A DNA stretch of 64,000 nt from Streptomyces viridochromogenes. GTDB taxonomy: Bacteria; Actinomycetota; Actinomycetes; Streptomycetales; Streptomycetaceae. The position numbers and the translations under genes are program-made. Positions within the stretch are counted from its first letter, which is position 1. Each line of letters begins with the position of its first letter. Location: contig NZ_LGUR01000002.1 of assembly GCF_001270495.1 (NCBI RefSeq), forward strand, positions 374,633-438,632. Direction: 5' to 3'. Below the pieces are notes generated by a model. The model searched no databases. It was given only the letters and a program-made list of their open reading frames with translations, and was not told where the DNA came from. Below, in pieces: positions 58,735 to 64,000 of this stretch.

Positions 58735-60363
58735 GTGAAGAGGATCAGAAACATCAAGAGCGTCCGAGCCGTGCGGTGGCTGACGACCACGGATCACAAG
58801 ACGATCGGGACGCTCTATTTGGTCACGTCGTTCGCGTTCTTCTGCGTCGGCGGCGTGATGGCGCTGTTCATGCGCGCCGAGCTCGCCCGGCCCGGTCTGC
58901 AGATCATGTCGAACGAACAGTTCAACCAGGCGTTCACGATGCACGGCACGATCATGCTGCTGATGTTCGCGACACCGCTGTTCGCCGGCTTCGCGAACTG
59001 GATCATGCCGCTGCAGATCGGCGCGCCGGACGTGGCGTTCCCGCGGCTGAACATGTTCGCCTACTGGCTGTACCTGTTCGGCTCGCTCATCGCGGTGGGC
59101 GGCTTCCTCACCCCGCAGGGTGCGGCCGACTTCGGCTGGTTCGCCTACGCCCCGCTGTCCGATGCCGTGCGCAGCCCAGGTATCGGCGCCGACATGTGGA
59201 TCATGGGCTTGGCGCTCTCCGGCTTCGGCACCATCCTCGGCTCGGTCAACTTCATCACCACGGTCATCTGCATGCGTGCGCCCGGCATGACCATGTTCCG
59301 GATGCCGATCTTCACCTGGAACGTGCTTCTGACGGGTGTGCTGGTGCTGCTGGCCTTCCCCGTGCTGGCGGCAGCACTGTTCGCCCTGGAGGCGGACCGC
59401 AAGTTCGGGGCGCACGTCTTCGACGCGGCCAACGGCGGAGCGCTGCTGTGGCAACACCTCTTCTGGTTCTTCGGCCACCCGGAGGTGTACATCATCGCGT
59501 TGCCGTTCTTCGGCATCATTTCCGAGGTCATCCCGGTCTTCTCCCGCAAGCCGATGTTCGGCTACCTGGGTCTGATCGCGGCGACCATCGCGATCGCGGG
59601 CCTGTCCGTGACGGTGTGGGCGCACCACATGTACGTCACGGGCGGTGTGCTGTTGCCGTTCTTCTCCTTCATGACGTTCCTCATCGCCGTACCGACCGGT
59701 GTGAAGTTCTTCAACTGGATCGGCACGATGTGGAACGGTTCGCTGAGCTTCGAGACGCCCATGCTCTGGGCGCTGGGATTCCTCGTCACGTTCGTCTTCG
59801 GCGGCCTCACGGGAGTCATGCTGGCCTCACCACCACTGGACTTCCCGACCTCCGACACCTATTTCGTGGTGGCCCACTTCCACTACGTCATCTTCGGCAC
59901 GGTGGTGTTCGCGATGTTCTCCGGATTCCACTTCTGGTGGCCGAAGTTCACGGGCAGGATGCTCGACGAGCGCCTGGGCAAGATGACGTTCTGGACACTG
60001 TTCATCGGCTTCCACGGCACGTTCCTGGTCCAGCACTGGCTCGGTGTGAACGGAATGCAGCGCCGCATCCCCGACTATCTGGCGGTGGAGGGGCTGACGA
60101 CGCTCAATTCCCTGTCGACCGTCTTCTCGTTCGTGCTCGGCGCGTCGCTGCTGCCGTTCTTCTACAACGTCTGGAAGACCGCTAAGTACGGCGAAAAGGT
60201 CGAGGCCGACGACCCGTGGGGATACGGCCGCTCGCTGGAATGGGCCACTTCCTGCCCTCCCCCGCGCCACAACTTCGTCACTCTGCCCCGGATCCGGTCC
60301 GAATCCCCGGCCTTCGACCTGCGGCACGCTCCCACGCCGGAGAAGGAGTTGACGTCTCGGTGA
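58735..60363 (+). CDS. ctaD: Cytochrome c oxidase subunit I (solitary copy)
   Basis: 542 residues with twelve membrane helices and the haem-copper ligands: [12 protein letters not shown] (low-spin haem), [22 protein letters not shown] (CuB His and cross-linked Tyr; quoted in part as GHPEVY), [11 protein letters not shown] (CuB His pair) and [11 protein letters not shown] (haem a3/a). It would reduce oxygen and pump protons. No subunit II or III gene is adjacent, so it is probably a second copy outside the main cta cluster. GTG at 58735 has a weak upstream site; the start is uncertain. Confidence 0.9.
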   Translation: MKRIRNIKSVRAVRWLTTTDHKTIGTLYLVTSFAFFCVGGVMALFMRAELARPGLQIMSNEQFNQAFTMHGTIMLLMFATPLFAGFANWIMPLQIGAPDVAFPRLNMFAYWLYLFGSLIAVGGFLTPQGAADFGWFAYAPLSDAVRSPGIGADMWIMGLALSGFGTILGSVNFITTVICMRAPGMTMFRMPIFTWNVLLTGVLVLLAFPVLAAALFALEADRKFGAHVFDAANGGALLWQHLFWFFGHPEVYIIALPFFGIISEVIPVFSRKPMFGYLGLIAATIAIAGLSVTVWAHHMYVTGGVLLPFFSFMTFLIAVPTGVKFFNWIGTMWNGSLSFETPMLWALGFLVTFVFGGLTGVMLASPPLDFPTSDTYFVVAHFHYVIFGTVVFAMFSGFHFWWPKFTGRMLDERLGKMTFWTLFIGFHGTFLVQHWLGVNGMQRRIPDYLAVEGLTTLNSLSTVFSFVLGASLLPFFYNVWKTAKYGEKVEADDPWGYGRSLEWATSCPPPRHNFVTLPRIRSESPAFDLRHAPTPEKELTSR

Positions 60364-60683
60364 GCATCACGGACAGGTTCCTGAACGACGTCGAGGGGCA
60401 TCTGCTGCTCGCCGCGACCCGCGAGGAAGGCCGTACGGCCGCCGCCCGGTTCAGCGCGCCCCTGCACTGGCTGACGGAGGGGCAGCGGGACGAGGTGGAG
60501 CGGCGGTTCGAGGCGGAGTACCTCGCACTCGCCCGGGCCTCCTGGCAGCACACGGCGGCGCGTGCCGGAGGACTGCGGGACGCGTACGAGGCGAGATACC
60601 GCGACCTGCGGCGCAGGCTGCTGGCAGGCTGGTTGCTGACCTGCGTCCTGGCTCTCGGTGTCCTTGTCGTGTGCCTCGCCTAG
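60360..60683 (+). CDS. Small tail-anchored hypothetical protein, 107 aa
   Basis: An acidic/basic helical cytoplasmic region ([20 protein letters not shown]) ends in one C-terminal membrane segment ([20 protein letters not shown]). GTG 60360 overlaps the ctaD stop (GTGA), implying coupled translation and a possible accessory role for the oxidase. AAGGAG lies 13 bases upstream. No family recognised. Confidence 0.65.
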   Translation: MSITDRFLNDVEGHLLLAATREEGRTAAARFSAPLHWLTEGQRDEVERRFEAEYLALARASWQHTAARAGGLRDAYEARYRDLRRRLLAGWLLTCVLALGVLVVCLA

Positions 60684-60751
60684 GAACGTGTCGACCTGTT
60701 TCACAGGCATAGTTGGCCCTGACGGCAGCCCTCACCGCCATACTGGGCGAT

Positions 60752-61978
60752 GTGCGCGTAGCGATCATGACGGCGGGCTCCCGGGGCGATGTCGCCCCCT
60801 ACACCGGACTCGGGCACGCCCTGTCCCGGGCGGGGCACGAGGTCACTCTGGTCACACACGGTTGCTTCGAGCGGCTGGTCGCGGGATCGGGCGTGCGCTT
60901 CCATCCGCTGCCGTTGGATCCCCGGGCGGAACTGGAGTCCGCGCGCGGCCGGAGTCTGCACCGCAGTGCGACCGGCCTGGGCAAGCTCGTGCGTGTGGTG
61001 GGGATGGCGCGGGCCCTGGCCGGGCAGATGACGGACGACATGCTGGCCGCGGCGCGCGACAGTGACGTCCTGCTCCTGGCCGGCTCCACCGCACCACTGG
61101 GGCACGCCATCGCCGAGGGCCTGTCGCTCCCGAGCATCGAGGTTCCGCTGCAACCCCTCGCCCCCACCCGGGAGTTCGGGCCGCCGATGCTCGGAGGCGG
61201 GTCCTGGGGAGCCGTCGGGAACCGGGTCGCCGGGCACGGCGTGAGCCTCGCCATCGACCGTGTCTTCTCGGCGGCCGTACCGGAGGTACGGACACGCCTG
61301 GGGCTGTCCCGCACCAAGCCCCGCACCACCCGCAGGGGCCGCGCACTGCACGGCTACAGCTCTCTGGTGGTGCCCCGGCCGAGCGACTGGCCACCGCACC
61401 TGGAGGTGACGGGCTACTGGTGGCCGTACGACGGTGCGGCCCAGCTCCCCGACGAGCTGCGGGAGTTCCTGGACGCGGGCCCGCCGCCGGTCTTCGTGGG
61501 TCTGGGCAGCGCGACCGTGCCCGATCCCGCGCGGCTGAGCGCCGAGGTCGTGCGCGCCCTGCGCCGGGCAGGGCAGCGCGCGGTGATCCAGCGGGGCTGG
61601 GGCGGTCTGGAGGCCGCCGGGGACGACGTACTGACCATCGGCGAGGTGCCGCACTCCGCGCTGTTCCCGCGGATGGCCGCCGTGATCCACCACTGCGGCG
61701 CCGGCACGACGGGGGCCGGGCTGCGCGCCGGGGTGCCCGCCGTGCCCGTGCCGGTCCAGTTCGACGAGGGCTTCTGGGCCGGCCGTCTGGTCGCGCTCGG
61801 CGTGGCGCCGCGAGCCGTGCCGCTGCGGAGGTTCACGGCCGAGGCGCTGGCGGACGCCGTGCGGCGGGCGACCTCCGAGCCGTCCTTCGGCCGGCGCGCC
61901 CGCGAACTCGCCGACGGGCTGCGGGGCGAGGACGGCTTCGCTCCCGTCCTCGACGCGGTGAACCGGATCGGCGGCTGA
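60752..61978 (+). CDS. GT1 family glycosyltransferase (MGT/sterol-glucosyltransferase-like)
   Basis: 408 residues, GT-B fold. The N-terminus reads VRVAIMTAGSRGDVAPYTGLGHAL, the acceptor-domain start typical of UDP-glucose:sterol/macrolide glycosyltransferases. The donor domain has FVGLGSATVPDP and the PSPG-like HHCGAGTTGAGLRAGVPAV with PVQFDEGFWAGRL. It transfers a nucleotide-activated sugar to a lipophilic acceptor, unknown here. I chose GTG 60752 because family members begin at this residue; an in-frame TTG at 60713 is possible. Confidence 0.85.
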   Translation: MRVAIMTAGSRGDVAPYTGLGHALSRAGHEVTLVTHGCFERLVAGSGVRFHPLPLDPRAELESARGRSLHRSATGLGKLVRVVGMARALAGQMTDDMLAAARDSDVLLLAGSTAPLGHAIAEGLSLPSIEVPLQPLAPTREFGPPMLGGGSWGAVGNRVAGHGVSLAIDRVFSAAVPEVRTRLGLSRTKPRTTRRGRALHGYSSLVVPRPSDWPPHLEVTGYWWPYDGAAQLPDELREFLDAGPPPVFVGLGSATVPDPARLSAEVVRALRRAGQRAVIQRGWGGLEAAGDDVLTIGEVPHSALFPRMAAVIHHCGAGTTGAGLRAGVPAVPVPVQFDEGFWAGRLVALGVAPRAVPLRRFTAEALADAVRRATSEPSFGRRARELADGLRGEDGFAPVLDAVNRIGG

Positions 61979-61982
61979 ACCG

Positions 61983-62010
61983 GACGAGCCGGTGACATCA
62001 CCGGCTCGTC
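61983..62010. terminator. Bidirectional terminator hairpin
   Basis: Perfect 13-bp arms (61983-61995 and 61998-62010) around CA, 4 bp after the glycosyltransferase stop and 3 bp before the 3' end of the convergent TetR gene. Confidence 0.8.
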
Positions 62011-62013
62011 GTC

Positions 62014-62676
62014 TCAGGACCCGGCGAGCCGGGCGTCCGTCGGCTGGAGGATGCCGAGAAGGATGCGGACCAGTTCGTCGACGACCTCGTCGAGGGTCGC
62101 GTCCACCCATCCCGCGCTCCAGTCGTGCAGCAGCCCGTTGACGCTGCCGATGAACGCGGTCACGGCGAGGCGGTAGTCGCGCGGCGCCGCCTCGCCGCGC
62201 GCGACGGCGGACGCCACCTCGGCGCAGACGAGCTCGACCCAGCGGGCGCGGCGCGCGAGGCGCTGTTCCTCCAGACGGGGGCTGACGCCGATGATCTCGA
62301 CGAAGGTGATGCGGATACGGCGCGGGTCGGCGGTGACGTTCGCGGCGTACGCACGGAAGATCGCGGTGGCGCGTTCGGCGAGCGGGAGGTGTTCCGCGCC
62401 GGCCACCGCGGTCAGGGTGGCCTCCTCGGCCCACGCGTTGACCTGGAGGTGGAGGGCGGCCAGGACGTCCTCAAGGGTGCGGAACTCCTCGTAGAACTGA
62501 CGGGTCGACAGGCCCGCCGCCTCGCTCAGTGCGGCGACGGTCGTGCCCCGGAAACCGGGGCTGCCGCCGAACAGCTGAAGCGCCGCGTCCAGGAAGCGTC
62601 GGCGCCGCTCGGCCTGTCGCTCCTCGGCCGACTTGCCGCCGTAGCGGCCGGTGGGCGCCTTGATCCTGCCCGTCAC
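62014..62676 (-). CDS. TetR/AcrR family transcriptional regulator
   Basis: 220 residues. The helix-turn-helix (about 25-70) is AALQLFGGSPGFRGTTVAAL and LSTRQFYEEFRTLEDVLAAL. The C-terminal domain is helical. GTG at 62676 has GGGAGG at ideal spacing; a TTG 36 bp further upstream lacks one. Divergent from the secreted beta-propeller gene with a palindrome between them, so it probably represses both. Ligand unknown. Confidence 0.9.
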   Translation of the reverse strand: MTGRIKAPTGRYGGKSAEERQAERRRRFLDAALQLFGGSPGFRGTTVAALSEAAGLSTRQFYEEFRTLEDVLAALHLQVNAWAEEATLTAVAGAEHLPLAERATAIFRAYAANVTADPRRIRITFVEIIGVSPRLEEQRLARRARWVELVCAEVASAVARGEAAPRDYRLAVTAFIGSVNGLLHDWSAGWVDATLDEVVDELVRILLGILQPTDARLAGS

Positions 62677-62753
62677 GCTGTCCTCCCGCGGCCTCGCCGA
62701 CCCGACGGCCAATTTTGTCGTGTACGCAGTCTTGTGGAGAAGGGCACCCCCTC

Positions 62754-62769
62754 CTTACTTTTCAGTAAG
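62754..62769. promoter_or_regulatory. Candidate TetR operator CTTACTTTTCAGTAAG
   Basis: Perfect 6-bp arms CTTACT and AGTAAG around TTTC, in the gap between the divergent TetR and beta-propeller genes. The size and style fit TetR sites. Confidence 0.5.
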
Positions 62770-62830
62770 TTGATTCTGAAAGCACGTGTGTTCAGATTCG
62801 CCCCTCCCACCTCAGAGGAAGAGAGCAGTC

Positions 62831-64000
62831 ATGCCTGCCATCAGTCCCAGGCACCTGTGCTCCGTAGCCGCCGCCCTCGCCCTGACCGTCGCCGCCCCCG
62901 CGACCACCGCCACCGCCGCCGACTCCTCCGCCGCAGCCCTGCGTGAGGTGATGTTCGTCGGCAACAACTGGGACGGCACCGCCGATGTCATCAGGTCCGC
63001 CGGGGACTTCGGGAAGATCGGCCGGATCAACGTCATCCCCGACAAGGACGAACGGATGGCGGAGATCAACGCCGATCCGATCAAGTGGATCTATTTCATG
63101 GCGATCCGCAACAGCGTGGGTGAGGGCCACGACCAGTTCGTCGACGACATGTACTCGACGCCGGACGGCAGGTCCGTGGTCGTCTCGCGCCCGAGCTTCG
63201 CCGACGTGGTGTCCCTGGACCTGGCCACGGGGGACGTCAACTGGCGCTTCCCCGTGTCCGGTTACCGGGCCGACCACATGGCGGTCTCCCCCGACGGCAA
63301 GCGGGTGGCCGTGTCGGCGTCGACCTCCAACACCGTGCATGTGCTGGACATCGACTCGGGCCGGGAGCTGGGCAAGTTCGCCACCGGCGACAAGCCGCAC
63401 GAGAACATCTTCACCCAGGACGGCAAGTACATCTACAACATGGCGATCGGCGACGTGAACACGCAGACCGACGCCCCCTGGCTGGACTGGACGAAGGGCG
63501 ACCGGCGCATCACGGTCGTCGACGCGACCACGTACCAGCAGGTCAAGGTCATCGACATGCGCCCCAAGCTGGACGCGCTCGGTCTGACGGACTACTCCGA
63601 CGCGGTCCGGCCCGCGGTGTTCTCGCCGGACGAGTCGAAGCTGTACTTCCAGGTGTCGTTCTTCAACGGCTTCTTCGAGTACGACCTGGGCACCGACAAG
63701 ATCACCCGCACGAAGACCCTGCCGAAGAACCCGGCGACCAGCGACGACCGCACCACCTTCGTCAACGACTCACGCCACCACGGCATCTCGATGAGCCCCG
63801 ACGGCAGCAAGCTCTGTGTCGCGGGCACGATGGACGACTACGCGGTCGTCGTCGACCGCGCCACCCTCCAGGAGGGTCCGCTCGTCACCGCCTCCAAGCC
63901 CTACTGGGCCACGGTCAGCGGTGACGGCAAGTCCTGTGTGGTCTCCGAGAGCGGCACCGACCAGGTCACCGCCATCGACTTCGCCACCGGCCGCAAGCAG
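62831..64000 (+). CDS. Secreted beta-propeller protein (YncE-like), 3' end missing
   Basis: 390 codons are visible and the frame is still open at the window edge. A signal peptide (VAAALALTVAAPATTATA) precedes a repeated seven-bladed-propeller pattern: DDMYSTPDGRSVVVSRPSFA, HMAVSPDGKRVAVSAS, IFTQDGKYIYNMA, AVFSPDESKLYFQVS and GISMSPDGSKLCVAG. The blades resemble YVTN/YncE-type repeats, which usually bind ligands or partner proteins at the surface. AGAGGAAGAGAG precedes the ATG. Probably repressed by the divergent TetR regulator. Confidence 0.85.
   Translation, partial: MPAISPRHLCSVAAALALTVAAPATTATAADSSAAALREVMFVGNNWDGTADVIRSAGDFGKIGRINVIPDKDERMAEINADPIKWIYFMAIRNSVGEGHDQFVDDMYSTPDGRSVVVSRPSFADVVSLDLATGDVNWRFPVSGYRADHMAVSPDGKRVAVSASTSNTVHVLDIDSGRELGKFATGDKPHENIFTQDGKYIYNMAIGDVNTQTDAPWLDWTKGDRRITVVDATTYQQVKVIDMRPKLDALGLTDYSDAVRPAVFSPDESKLYFQVSFFNGFFEYDLGTDKITRTKTLPKNPATSDDRTTFVNDSRHHGISMSPDGSKLCVAGTMDDYAVVVDRATLQEGPLVTASKPYWATVSGDGKSCVVSESGTDQVTAIDFATGRKQ

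Noticed and set aside
1..64000. tRNA genes, rRNA, CRISPR arrays, insertion sequences or integrase/att sites
   Set aside because: None was recognised on either strand, including around the mosaic region at 34.4-38.6 kb, but a covariance or profile search was not possible here.

Overview
The window reads as chromosomal DNA of a Streptomyces or close relative. Base composition is very GC-rich with strong third-position GC. GTG starts, overlapping ATGA/GTGA gene junctions and apparently leaderless genes are common. The repertoire is typical of the genus: ROK and TetR regulators, carbohydrate ABC importers, a secreted S1 protease, a CBM2 protein and IdeR/DmdR-type iron boxes. I saw no tRNA, rRNA, CRISPR array or complete insertion sequence.

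Layout. (1) 1-10 kb: a sugar ABC importer (two permeases, one of them cut by the window edge, and a binding lipoprotein) with a ROK regulator, divergent from a BadF-type sugar kinase; then a secreted PAP2-type phosphatase, a GT39-like membrane glycosyltransferase and a MurR/RpiR regulator. (2) 10-23 kb: mixed genes, including a membrane-anchored CBM2 protein, an ATP-grasp protein, a TetR regulator with repeated operators next to a DUF35 OB-fold protein, a Gfo/Idh/MocA oxidoreductase, a large secreted hydrolase, an FHA protein, a flavin/F420 oxidoreductase, a C-S lyase-like aminotransferase and a membrane-tethered S1 protease. (3) 23-29 kb: a second ROK-controlled sugar importer with its own Gfo/Idh/MocA enzyme. 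(4) 29-34.3 kb: L,D-transpeptidase, two SDRs, a DUF4180 protein, and a metallo-hydrolase plus mycothiol-dependent formaldehyde dehydrogenase pair.

(5) 34.4-40.3 kb is a mosaic. A decayed TauE/SafE exporter and a truncated transketolase-like gene precede a compact operon resembling part of the Rhodococcus fascians fas cytokinin locus: a Tmr-type isopentenyltransferase, a cytokinin-oxidase-like flavoprotein, and a LOG phosphoribohydrolase that breaks off inside its catalytic motif and runs into half of a polyketide synthase acyltransferase domain. An ABC exporter follows.

(6) 40.4-52.6 kb is an iron block: an FhuF-like reductase divergent from a FecCD-type importer, both under iron boxes, then a five-gene overlapping operon in the exact gene order of the vibrioferrin operon pvsABCDE (ATP-grasp, NIS synthetase, MFS exporter, NIS synthetase, PLP decarboxylase), closed by a 34-bp perfect palindrome. 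Together these would make, export, re-import and reduce a carboxylate siderophore.

(7) 52.6-64 kb: small secreted and SnoaL-like proteins; a stand-alone alanyl-tRNA synthetase catalytic domain preceded by an alanine-rich leader peptide; a YihY/BrkB membrane protein; folD under a ZTP riboswitch with a visible translational switch; an ECF sigma factor overlapping a CU044_5270-type membrane protein; a solitary cytochrome oxidase subunit I; a glycosyltransferase; and a TetR regulator divergent from a secreted beta-propeller protein that runs off the right edge.
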